From positions 7,871 through 46,058 of the forward strand of contig CAKKQB010000012.1 in the NCBI GenBank assembly GCA_919901915.1: 38,188 bases of DNA, in the 5' to 3' direction. The notes below the pieces were generated by a model, which did not search any database, was not told the DNA's origin, and saw nothing but the letters and a program-made list of their open reading frames with translations. This DNA is from Omnitrophica bacterium GWA2_41_15 (GTDB lineage: Bacteria > Omnitrophota > Gorgyraeia > Gygaellales > Profunditerraquicolaceae). Shown here one piece after another: positions 14,431 through 21,311 of this stretch (position 1 is its first letter; every line of letters starts with the position of its first letter). The translations under genes and the position numbers were made by a program.

Positions 14431-15138
14431 ATGAAGTTATTACTGGATGTAGTTTTATTGTTAGTTATATTCGCGGGAGTCATTCTAATTTTATATGTTA
14501 TCTATGGCGTGTTTTTTCCCGGAGCAAAAGAATCAAAAAAAAGAATGCCTTGCGCGGCTCCTTCTAAAGAACAAAATACCCAGAGGCTTCAAGCGAGAAT
14601 TCTTTCTTTAGAGAGTGAATTAGAAAAAGTAAAATTGTCTTATGCTAAGACAAAAGATGAATTGGGGGCGATAAAAAGCAGAGACAGTCAGTTTGATGGT
14701 GAGTTAGCCAAAATGAAAGATTGGGCGGCAAAAGACGCGGAAGTTATAGCTAAGCTTAAAGAAGAGGGTGTTGATTTAAGAAATAAATTTAAGGCAAAAG
14801 AAAAAGAACTGCAAGATGCCTTTACTAAAAATGTAGATTTAAATAAGCGTGTTCGGGAGTCAGATGGAAAAACTCTTGAATTAGAAAAAGAGCTTAAGGA
14901 AAAATCAGATAAAATTGAATCGCAAAAACATAGAACAGAAGGCCTCCTAAGCGAGGTCAAGGAACTCAAGGCGGCTGTTGATGAATTTAAGAAAAAGGAA
15001 GAAAATAATGAGTGGGTTCCTAAAAAAGAATTCAATAAATTGAATGAAGAGTATTCTAAATTAGAAAAAGAATTAGAAAAGACAGAGGAAAGACTAAAAA
15101 ATTTGTCTGAAGAGATCGCGCGGTTAAAGGAGTTATAA
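14431..15138 (+). CDS. membrane-anchored coiled-coil protein, unknown
   Basis: The 235-residue protein has one N-terminal membrane helix (residues about 5-27, VVLLLVIFAGVILILYVIYGVFF). From residue about 50 to the end it is an almost unbroken coiled coil rich in Glu, Lys and Leu (LQARILSLESELEKVKLSYAKTKDELG, NKLNEEYSKLEKELEKTEERLKNL). The topology suggests a single-pass protein with a long rod, probably cytoplasmic. Low-complexity composition prevents family assignment, and any scaffold or tether role is guesswork. It ends 7 bases before mutM. Confidence 0.7.
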   Translation: MKLLLDVVLLLVIFAGVILILYVIYGVFFPGAKESKKRMPCAAPSKEQNTQRLQARILSLESELEKVKLSYAKTKDELGAIKSRDSQFDGELAKMKDWAAKDAEVIAKLKEEGVDLRNKFKAKEKELQDAFTKNVDLNKRVRESDGKTLELEKELKEKSDKIESQKHRTEGLLSEVKELKAAVDEFKKKEENNEWVPKKEFNKLNEEYSKLEKELEKTEERLKNLSEEIARLKEL

Positions 15139-15145
15139 AGAACAT

Positions 15146-15946
15146 ATGCCTGAATTACCCGAAGTTGAAACTATAAGAAGAGAATTAGAAAAAGCGGTTT
15201 TAGGCAAAAAAATTATTGAGGTTATTGTCCATAATTCCCGGGTAATTAAAGAGCTAAGTCAGGAAGATTTTATAAAGAGCCTAAAAAATGCGACTATAAA
15301 AAATATCTTAAGGAAGGGGAAACTTCTTATCTTTGAATTATCCCCTGAAAAGTTTTTGACTATACATCTTAAGCTTACTGGTCAGCTTATTTATCCGGGA
15401 GACGCGAAGCGAAGCAGGGTAAGTTTCAAATTATCTGATGGAAATATATTAGATTTTAATGATTTGCGTCTTTTTGGCGAGTTGAGATTATTGGATGATT
15501 GGCGGTCAAAAAAGTTTATTCAAGAATTAGGTCCCGAGCCATTTGATTTAACTTTTTTTAAGTTTAAAGAGATGCTCGCTACCAAAAAAACTAAAATTAA
15601 ACCTCTTCTTATGGACCAGGCATTTATTTCAGGAATAGGTAATATTTACGCGGCAGAGGCGCTTTTTAGGGCTAAGATTTATCCGGAAAGGCTTGCCAAT
15701 GGGCTTTCCGAAATAGAAAAAGAAGCGCTTTTTAAAGAAATAAATGATACTTTAAATGAGGCAATAAAATATAAAGGTTCTTCCATAGACCAATACCTGC
15801 AATTATCAGGTTCGCCTGGCGATTATGTTAAGTATCATAAGGTTTATGATCGCAAAGGTAAGCCTTGTCTTGCATGTAAAACACCAATAAAAAGAATCTC
15901 TTTGGCTGGCAGGGGCACTTATTTTTGCCCTTGCTGCCAGAAGTAA
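15146..15946 (+). CDS. mutM: formamidopyrimidine-DNA glycosylase
   Basis: The 266-residue Fpg/MutM has the catalytic N-terminus MPELPEVETIRREL (Pro2 nucleophile, Glu3), the conserved Lys in RKGKLLIFEL, HLKLTGQLI, NDLRLFG, LLMDQAFISGIGNIYAAEALF with the helix-two-turn-helix, and a C-terminal zinc finger CLACKTPIKRIS..GRGTYFCPCC. It removes 8-oxoguanine and formamidopyrimidines from DNA. The length is typical. The start is fixed because Pro2 must follow the initiator Met. It probably shares a transcript with the coiled-coil gene before it and pyrK 12 bases after it. Confidence 0.95.
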   Translation: MPELPEVETIRRELEKAVLGKKIIEVIVHNSRVIKELSQEDFIKSLKNATIKNILRKGKLLIFELSPEKFLTIHLKLTGQLIYPGDAKRSRVSFKLSDGNILDFNDLRLFGELRLLDDWRSKKFIQELGPEPFDLTFFKFKEMLATKKTKIKPLLMDQAFISGIGNIYAAEALFRAKIYPERLANGLSEIEKEALFKEINDTLNEAIKYKGSSIDQYLQLSGSPGDYVKYHKVYDRKGKPCLACKTPIKRISLAGRGTYFCPCCQK

Positions 15947-15958
15947 TTTTCTGGCGCT

Positions 15959-16819
15959 ATGATTTTTCAAACAAAAGCAAAACTAATTAAAAATATTGCG
16001 GTTACGCCAAAATGTTATAAGATATTATTGCTCTGTCCGCAGATAGCCAAAAACGCGAATCCAGGGCAATTTGTGGAAATTAAAATATCAGATGGATTTG
16101 AGCCATTTTTAAGAAGGCCTCTTAGTATTCATAATGTTGTTAGCCAGTTTCCGCCGGAGGCGGATCAGCCTTTGGCTGAAGCCGGTAAGCCAGTCAGCCG
16201 GTACGCCGCAATAGAAATTCTTTACAGAGTTATAGGCAAGGGCACCAAGCTTTTATCTGAGAAAAAGCCGGGTGAATTACTGGATATAATAGGTCCCTTA
16301 GGAAATAGTTTTAATCTATCTACTACTCATTATCCACTATCCGCTATTTTAGTCGCAGGCGGCATAGGCGTCGCGCCGCTATTTTTTCTGGCAGAAAAAC
16401 TTAAACAAGACTATCCGCTATCCGCTATCCGCTATCCGCTTGTTTTAATTGGAGCTAAAACAGAAAATGAGGTTTTTTGTAAAAAAGAGTTTGAAAAAAT
16501 AGGTTGTGATGTTAAAATAGCTACAGACGACGGCTCAAGAGGCTTTAAAGGCAGGGTTATGGATTTGTTAGGGAATATTTTACGCGCGACGCACGACGCA
16601 CAACGCACGACGATTTATTCCTGTGGTCCCCGGCCTATGTTAAAGGAAATCAGCCGGATTTCCAAAGAATACAATATCCCGGCGCAAATCTCTTTAGAAG
16701 AACATATGGCTTGTGGTATCGGCGCTTGTTTAGGTTGCGTAGTGGAAACTAAGCAGGGGTATAAACGGGTCTGTAAAGAAGGGCCTGTGTTTGACGCGGA
16801 TGAGATAATATGGGAGTAG
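15959..16819 (+). CDS. pyrK: dihydroorotate dehydrogenase electron-transfer subunit
   Basis: This 286-residue PyrK passes electrons from the PyrD flavin to NAD+. FAD-binding RRPLSIHNV lies at residues about 52-60, LVAGGIGVAPLFFLAEKL is the NAD-binding start, IYSCGPRPMLKEI follows, and the 2Fe-2S ligands are in HMACGIGACLGCVVETKQGYKRVC (C-x4-C-x2-C-x11-C). Four repeat-derived patches interrupt an otherwise standard protein: PPEADQPLAEAGKPVSR, TTHYPLSA, DYPLSAIRYPL and RATHDAQRTT. All keep the frame and avoid the cofactor motifs. The glycosyltransferase gene separates it from its partner pyrD. Confidence 0.92.
   Translation: MIFQTKAKLIKNIAVTPKCYKILLLCPQIAKNANPGQFVEIKISDGFEPFLRRPLSIHNVVSQFPPEADQPLAEAGKPVSRYAAIEILYRVIGKGTKLLSEKKPGELLDIIGPLGNSFNLSTTHYPLSAILVAGGIGVAPLFFLAEKLKQDYPLSAIRYPLVLIGAKTENEVFCKKEFEKIGCDVKIATDDGSRGFKGRVMDLLGNILRATHDAQRTTIYSCGPRPMLKEISRISKEYNIPAQISLEEHMACGIGACLGCVVETKQGYKRVCKEGPVFDADEIIWE
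16150..16205 (+). repeat. palindrome plus octamer repeat inside pyrK
   Basis: TCCGCCGGAGGCGGA (16150-16164) and CAGCC-TTT-GGCTG (16166-16178) are hairpins. They are followed by three octamers CCGGTAAG, CCAGTCAG and CCGGTACG (16182-16205). The octamer is the same unit that is repeated in pyrD at 18482-18577. The block is read in frame in pyrK. Confidence 0.75.
16330..16440 (+). repeat. two blocks of CTATCCG heptamers inside pyrK
   Basis: TTATCCA, CTATCCG and CTATTTT lie at 16330-16350. Four perfect CTATCCG units lie at 16411-16438. Both are translated in frame (YPLSA and YPLSAIRYPL). The same heptamer flanks the beta-barrel gene at 9809-9839. Confidence 0.85.
16582..16612 (+). repeat. ACGCACG heptamer repeat inside pyrK
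   Basis: ACGCGCG, ACGCACG, ACGCACA, ACGCACG and ACG run in tandem. They are read as RATHDAQRTT just before the conserved IYSCGPRPM strand of PyrK. Confidence 0.8.
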
Positions 16820-16823
16820 TACG

Positions 16824-16865
16824 ATTAACAAATGACAAAACAAAAGTTTTGGTATTTGTCATTTA
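16824..16865. repeat. inverted repeat / possible terminator after pyrK
   Basis: AAATGACAAA near 16830 and TTTGTCATTT near 16856 are 10-bp inverted arms around an A/T-rich centre, directly after the pyrK stop and just before the glycosyltransferase ribosome binding site. It could terminate or attenuate transcription, or be another dispersed palindrome. Confidence 0.5.
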
Positions 16866-16880
16866 ACAATGGAGGTTAAA

Positions 16881-18032
16881 ATGTCTCAAAACCCGTTTGT
16901 TTCAATCATTATTCCGGTAAGGAATTTTGAACGCACAATTGAAAAAACATTTGAATATTTGCTCAATGTGGATTATCCGCGCGATTGTTGGGAATGGGTA
17001 ATTGCCGATGGTGGCTCAACAGATAAAACAGGAGAAATTATTAAAAATTGGCAAGCTAAGTATCCTTTTATTAAATTGGTGGAAGTACCTAATTGTCCCT
17101 CTCCTGGTTTTGCCCGCAATAAAGCCTTAGAAGTAGTAAAAGGAGAGTATTTATTTTTTACCGATGCTGATTGCGCGCCAAATAGGGAATGGATTACTGA
17201 AATGTTAAAACATTTTCAAGCTGATCCTAAAATTGCCGCAGTGGGCGGAGAAGTTTATACTCTAAAGGTTGACCCTGATAATTTAGTTGAGGCGTGGTGC
17301 CAGCATTTTCGTTTTAATATGGTTTCTCCGCGTTACGGGTTTATTAAAGAAGGTTATTATCCTGATTTTCCCAAAGATCCTAAGCCAACAGATATCGGCG
17401 GGCACAAAGGTTATTTTTTTGGCACTTGTAATGTCGCCTACCGCAAGTCAACAATGGATGAAATTGGGGTCCGGTTTTGGGATCGGCCAACCGGAGAAGA
17501 TATGAATTTAAGTTATGAATGCAGGAGGGCTGGTTATAAATTTTATTTTGCGCCTAAGGCAAAGGTTGACCATATGCATAGGGCAGATATAAATCTTTTG
17601 CGCAAGGTTTGGGTTACTTATGGTCAGGCGCATCTGCCTTTAATTGATAAATATGTGAAAAAGAATGGGGGCTTAGAGATTATTTTGCAGTTTATAAAAG
17701 GCGGCCCTTCGTTTACACTGCCTTTTCCTATTAGAGGGTTTGTTTATATAGGCAATTTTCATCTAATGCATCTTTTTGGGCTCCTTTTTATTCTGTCCTT
17801 GATTTCAAGTTTGTTCTTTTCCCCGCTTTGGTTTAAGATAACCATACTTGCGTTTTTCTCGCTCGCGTTTTATTTCGCTTATCAATATGTAAAATGGAAC
17901 TTTGATATGGAGCCAAAGAGTAAATTCCCCGTTTGGTGTAAGATGAAGTATCTGACAAACTTAAGTTTTATTCAAGGGGGATTAAAGGATTTTAAGAAAT
18001 ATAAGATCCTCTGTATTGAGCCAAGTTTTTAA
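16881..18032 (+). CDS. family 2 glycosyltransferase, membrane-associated
   Basis: This is a 383-residue GT-A fold GT2 enzyme. It has FVSIIIPVRNFERTIEKTFEYLL, ADGGSTDKTGEII for nucleotide binding, FFTDADCAPN as the DxD metal motif, and GEDMNLSYECRRAGYKFYF with the acidic catalytic residue. Two hydrophobic helices at about residues 290-340 (LFGLLFILSLISSLFF, FFSLAFYFAYQYV) anchor it to the membrane. The sugar and acceptor are unknown; cell-surface polysaccharide or glycolipid is likely. GGAGG at 16871-16875 sets the start at 16881 rather than the in-frame ATG at 16869. It splits the pyrimidine genes pyrK and pyrD, with which it has no evident functional link. Confidence 0.88.
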   Translation: MSQNPFVSIIIPVRNFERTIEKTFEYLLNVDYPRDCWEWVIADGGSTDKTGEIIKNWQAKYPFIKLVEVPNCPSPGFARNKALEVVKGEYLFFTDADCAPNREWITEMLKHFQADPKIAAVGGEVYTLKVDPDNLVEAWCQHFRFNMVSPRYGFIKEGYYPDFPKDPKPTDIGGHKGYFFGTCNVAYRKSTMDEIGVRFWDRPTGEDMNLSYECRRAGYKFYFAPKAKVDHMHRADINLLRKVWVTYGQAHLPLIDKYVKKNGGLEIILQFIKGGPSFTLPFPIRGFVYIGNFHLMHLFGLLFILSLISSLFFSPLWFKITILAFFSLAFYFAYQYVKWNFDMEPKSKFPVWCKMKYLTNLSFIQGGLKDFKKYKILCIEPSF

Positions 18033-18071
18033 CCGTTCTACATCTTGGGCGAGTATTTTTTATTGTATAAA

Positions 18072-19076
18072 ATGAAACCAATTCTTTGCGTTAATATAGG
18101 TAAATTAAGGTTAAAAAATCCGGTGATTGTTGCTTCGGGGACTTTTGGTTACGCGGATGAATTTAAGGGGTTTGTTGATTTAAAAAAAATAGGTGGTATT
18201 GTTAGTAAAACCATCACTTTAAGCCCCAGAAAAGGCAATCCTCCTCCGAGAACCTGTGAAACTCCCGCGGGAATGCTTAATTCTATTGGTTTGGAAAATC
18301 CCGGGGTAGAGGTATTTATAAAAGAGAAACTGCCTATTTTGAAGAAAATAGGGGTTCCTGTAATCGTGAGTATTGCTTCCGAAGGCGATCCCCGGGAGTT
18401 TGTCGCTCTGGCTAAGCAGTTGGATAAAATAAAAGACATAGTGGCAATAGAGTTAAATATTTCCTGCCCGAATGTGGTTAGCCGGTTAGCCAGTCAGCCG
18501 GTGAACCAGTTAGCCAGTGAACCAGTTAACCAGTTAGCCGGTTTAATTGGTACACCGGCAAACCGACATACCGGCACACTCATTTCTCAGGACTCTAGTT
18601 CCACTTATGCGTTAGTAAAAGCAGTGCGTAAGGTTACAAAAAAAACTTTGATTACTAAGCTTTCGCCCAATGTTACTGATATTACAGAAATTGCCATGGC
18701 GGCAGAAAAAGCTGGTAGCGATGCGGTTTCCTTGATCAATACCTTGATAGGAATGAGTATAGATGCAGAAACTAAGAGACCAAAACTTGCCGTTATCACC
18801 GGCGGTTTAAGCGGCCCGGCAATTAAGCCAATCGCGTTAAGAATGGTTTGGGAGGTTTATCAAAAAGTAAAAATCCCTATTATTGGAATGGGTGGTATAA
18901 TGGATACGCAAGACGCAAGAGAGTTTTTTCTTGCCGGCGCTACAGCGATTGCAGTGGGCACAGCCAATTTTGTTAATCCTAGGGTAAGCATAGAGATTAT
19001 TGAAGGTATAAAAAAATATTTGCGCGAGAATAAAATTAAAGATATAAAAACTTTTATCGGCGGTTTAAAATTATGA
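18072..19076 (+). CDS. pyrD: dihydroorotate dehydrogenase, class 1B catalytic subunit
   Basis: The 334-residue FMN enzyme oxidises dihydroorotate to orotate together with PyrK. Motifs are VIVASGTFGYADEF, GGIVSKTITLSPRKGNPPPR, SIGLENPG, ELNISCPNV with the catalytic Cys, TKLSPNVTDI, INTLIGM, GGLSGPAIKPIALRM and GMGGIMDTQDAREFFLAGATAIAVGTANF. The loop after CPNV, normally a short GG..FG.DP-type lid, is replaced by about 30 residues encoded by an octanucleotide repeat (SRLASQPVNQLASEPVNQ and on). ATG 18072 is the natural start; TTG 18045 is also open. It overlaps pyrF by ATGA. Confidence 0.92.
   Translation: MKPILCVNIGKLRLKNPVIVASGTFGYADEFKGFVDLKKIGGIVSKTITLSPRKGNPPPRTCETPAGMLNSIGLENPGVEVFIKEKLPILKKIGVPVIVSIASEGDPREFVALAKQLDKIKDIVAIELNISCPNVVSRLASQPVNQLASEPVNQLAGLIGTPANRHTGTLISQDSSSTYALVKAVRKVTKKTLITKLSPNVTDITEIAMAAEKAGSDAVSLINTLIGMSIDAETKRPKLAVITGGLSGPAIKPIALRMVWEVYQKVKIPIIGMGGIMDTQDAREFFLAGATAIAVGTANFVNPRVSIEIIEGIKKYLRENKIKDIKTFIGGLKL
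18482..18577 (+). repeat. octanucleotide tandem repeat (CCAGTTAG)n inside pyrD
   Basis: Eight good 8-bp units (CCGGTTAG, CCAGTCAG, CCGGTGAA, CCAGTTAG and so on) run from 18482 to 18545. They then decay through ATTGGTAC, ACCGGCAA, ACCGACAT and ACCGGCAC to 18577. Twelve units make 96 bases, exactly 32 codons, so the frame is kept. Three units give an 8-residue protein repeat (QPVNQLAS / EPVNQLAG). Confidence 0.9.
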
Positions 19077-19804
19077 AACGGAAACAGAGCATCAAAAACA
19101 GAACATCGAAAATAATTCTTGCCTTAGATGTGGATAATTTTGATAAGGCAAAATATTTTGTTAATAAGCTTTATCCTGAAATTAAAATCTTTAAAGTTGG
19201 GATCCATCTTTTTATTTCTTGTGGAGTAAAAATCATTAAATATATTCACAAAATTGGTGGAGAAGTTTTTTTGGATTTAAAATTTTTTGATATACCAAAT
19301 ACTACTGTTAATGCTGTTCGTCAGGCAGTGCGGATGGGGGTTGAAATGCTTACCTTGCATATCTTAGGTGACGCAGAAATGCTTAAAAGCGCGCTTGAAG
19401 CGGCGCAAGATGAAGCGGATAAATTAAAAATAAAACGCCCTTTGTTAATCGGTGTAACAGTTTTGACGAGTAAGGATGCTGCTTCAAGCGATGTTCTGAT
19501 ATTAGCTAAAATGGGCCTTGATTGCGGATTAGACGGGGTGGTTTGTTCAGCCCAAGAAGCGGCATTGTTGAGGCGGAAAATAAAGAAAGACTTTGTGATT
19601 GTAACTCCCGGGATAAGGCCAAAGACAGCAGTTGTTGGCGATCAAAAAAGGGTTATGACGGTGGAGGAGGCAATTAAAGCCGGAAGCAATTTTTTAGTTA
19701 TTGGCCGTCCAATATTAGAAGCACAGAATCATCTTGAAGCAGCAAAAAAGATAAACTTGGCAGCTAAGGACTGTTGCAAAATGCCAAACTTTGCGTCATT
19801 CTGA
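19073..19804 (+). CDS. pyrF: orotidine-5'-phosphate decarboxylase
   Basis: This 243-residue enzyme catalyses the last step to UMP. IILALDVDNFDKAK lies at the N-terminus. The catalytic K-x-D block is in GGEVFLDLKFFDIPNTTVNAV; DGVVCSAQEA, VTPGIRP and NFLVIGRPILEAQNHLEAAKKI (phosphate-binding) follow. It overlaps pyrD by 4 bases. Its last dozen residues (DCCKMPNFASF) are encoded by the left arm of a nested palindromic element starting at 19768, which also supplies the stop codon. The native C-terminal end has therefore been replaced, downstream of all conserved motifs. Confidence 0.95.
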   Translation: MKRKQSIKNRTSKIILALDVDNFDKAKYFVNKLYPEIKIFKVGIHLFISCGVKIIKYIHKIGGEVFLDLKFFDIPNTTVNAVRQAVRMGVEMLTLHILGDAEMLKSALEAAQDEADKLKIKRPLLIGVTVLTSKDAASSDVLILAKMGLDCGLDGVVCSAQEAALLRRKIKKDFVIVTPGIRPKTAVVGDQKRVMTVEEAIKAGSNFLVIGRPILEAQNHLEAAKKINLAAKDCCKMPNFASF

Positions 19805-19886
19805 GGTCGAAGACCGAAGAATCTCGACGATGATAAGATCCTTCGCTTCGCTCAGGATGACGAAAAAGGGCATTTCGTAACGGTCC
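19768..19886. mobile_element. nested palindromic element (MITE-like), copy 2
   Basis: Outer arms GGACTGTTGCAAAATGCC (19768-19785) and GGGCATTTCGTAACGGTCC (19868-19886) are inverted repeats. The inner arms are GCGTCATTCTGAG..CTCAGGATGACG. The flanks CAGCTAA and CAACTAA are near-identical 7-mers and may be a decayed target duplication. The element spans the pyrF end and ends 28 bases before the V-ATPase E subunit start. Confidence 0.75.
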
Positions 19887-19913
19887 CAACTAAGATTAGG
19901 CAAGGAGATTTAT

Positions 19914-20537
19914 ATGGCAGAGAATATCCAGGCATTAATTGAAAAAATAAATCAGGAGGGTGTGCAGGCAGCTGAAGAAAAAGCCAAAGAAATTGAGTTT
20001 AAGGCAAGGCAAAAAGCAGAAGAAATTATAGAAAAGGCAAGGCTTGAGGCGCAAAGGATGCAACTTGATGCCCAAGAGAAAATTTCAAAGATGCGGGAAA
20101 GAGAGAAAACGCTCATTACCCAGGCTGGCCGCGACCTTTTATTAGAATTAAGGGAAAAAATAAACGCGATGCTAATTTTGCTGATTGAAAAGGAGGCGCA
20201 TGCAAGCCTTAGCGCGGAAAATATGTTTAAGATTTTAACCAATATTATCCAGAATACCTGTAAGCAGGAAAAATCAGAGATAACTATCGTTTTAAATAAA
20301 GATGACCTGTATGCCTTGGAAGCGGATTTTTTGGTAAAATTAAAAGAAGAAGTAAAAAAAGAAATAATTTTAAAACCCTCAGAGGTTATTCATGGAGGTT
20401 TTATCATTAGTTTTGACGCGGGAAAATCGCAATTTGATTTTAGCGATAATGGGCTTGCTGAGTATATCGGCACATTTTTAAAGCCAAGGTTAAGAGAAAT
20501 TTTACAGCCCTTCACAAAATACGTTCAGGGCTGTTGA
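19914..20537 (+). CDS. atpE: V-type ATPase subunit E
   Basis: The 207-residue peripheral-stalk subunit has an N-terminal coiled coil (IQALIEKINQEGVQAAEEKAKEIEFKAR, residues about 4-75) and a C-terminal alpha/beta head (EVIHGGFIISFDAGKSQFDFSDNGLAEYIGTFLKPRLREIL). This is the pattern of NtpE/AtpE. It ties the A3B3 head to subunit I. AAGGAG sits at about 19901, upstream of the ATG. It is the first gene of an E-DUF2764-A-B-D-I-K operon. No gene for the usual stalk partner G/H is visible. Confidence 0.88.
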   Translation: MAENIQALIEKINQEGVQAAEEKAKEIEFKARQKAEEIIEKARLEAQRMQLDAQEKISKMREREKTLITQAGRDLLLELREKINAMLILLIEKEAHASLSAENMFKILTNIIQNTCKQEKSEITIVLNKDDLYALEADFLVKLKEEVKKEIILKPSEVIHGGFIISFDAGKSQFDFSDNGLAEYIGTFLKPRLREILQPFTKYVQGC

Positions 20538-20599
20538 TTACAGTGATTTTAAAAAGATTACAGCGATTTTTCGTTGAGATTTAATGCGCTCAGATTTCT

Positions 20600-20725
20600 C
20601 GTCGTTTCACTCCTCGAAATGACAAGGTTTAACTTTATGATATGCGTTAATGTTACCCCCAGACTGTCATTTCGATCGAATGGAAAACCGCTAACATCTC
20701 AGACTGTCATTTCGATCGAAGGGAG
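20600..20725. repeat. palindromic and direct repeats between V-ATPase E and DUF2764 genes
   Basis: CAGACTGTCATTTCGATCGA is present twice as a direct repeat, near 20662 and near 20700. An inverted partner TCGAAATGACA lies near 20616. These are the same GTCATTTCGA-type arms found in many dispersed bacterial palindromes, here partly decayed. The 219-base gap has no other content. Confidence 0.7.
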
Positions 20726-20756
20726 AAATCTTAAACTTGTTTTGTGAAGATTTAAC

Positions 20757-21281
20757 ATGCCTAAATATTACGAATATCTTATTTCAAGCCTGCCTATGCT
20801 TCATTTTGAAGCACAGCCGCCGTTTTCTTTTGAAAGTTTTTTAATAAGATGCGCTGAGCTTATTTCGCAAAAAGATATGCAAACACTACAAGGCGTTTCT
20901 TTACTTGAGCCATCTTCGACAGAAAACTATTTGATAAGAAAATGGATAGATTTTGATATCGCTCTTAGGAATGAATTAGTTAAGGTTAGGGCAGTTTATA
21001 AAAAAGTTGATCCCGCTAAATATCTGCGTTCTGAAGGTTACGCTTCCGCGTCAATATATCATATTGCTATCGCGGCGCATAGAAACCCTTCTGTGCTTGG
21101 AGGGGAAATGTTTCTTGACCGTCAAAGATGGAATTTTTTGGATGAATTGGCTATCGGGCATTATTTTGATCTGGATTTTTTGATTGTCTATGCCTTGAAA
21201 ATGGGGATTCTTGAACGCTGGAAAAGAATCCATACCGCGGACAAAGAACTTCTTTTAGAATCTACTTTGACCGCTTCGTAG
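20757..21281 (+). CDS. DUF2764 protein of the V-ATPase operon (C-subunit-like)
   Basis: The 174-residue protein begins MPKYYEYLISSLPMLHFEAQPPFSF, the DUF2764 opening. It is helical throughout (LIRKWIDFDIALRNELVKVRAVYKK, FLDELAIGHYFDLDFLIVYALKMGILERW). DUF2764 genes sit between E and A in chlamydial, spirochaetal and Bacteroidetes V-ATPase operons, where a C (AtpC/d) gene would be. By position it probably serves as the central-stalk-to-ring adaptor. This is inference from context; the sequence does not obviously align with classical C subunits. Confidence 0.8.
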   Translation: MPKYYEYLISSLPMLHFEAQPPFSFESFLIRCAELISQKDMQTLQGVSLLEPSSTENYLIRKWIDFDIALRNELVKVRAVYKKVDPAKYLRSEGYASASIYHIAIAAHRNPSVLGGEMFLDRQRWNFLDELAIGHYFDLDFLIVYALKMGILERWKRIHTADKELLLESTLTAS

Positions 21282-21311
21282 GCGGACAGGGTAATTTATG
21301 AATAGGATAAT

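Noticed and set aside
14688-15035. A 115-codon Ser/Phe-rich minus-strand frame
   Set aside because: It is the mirror of the Glu/Lys-rich coiled-coil gene; such shadows arise from codon bias and it lacks a ribosome binding site.
18482-18577. CRISPR-like array in pyrD
   Set aside because: The units are 8 bp and contiguous with no spacers, and no cas genes are present. It is an octanucleotide tandem repeat inside a coding frame.
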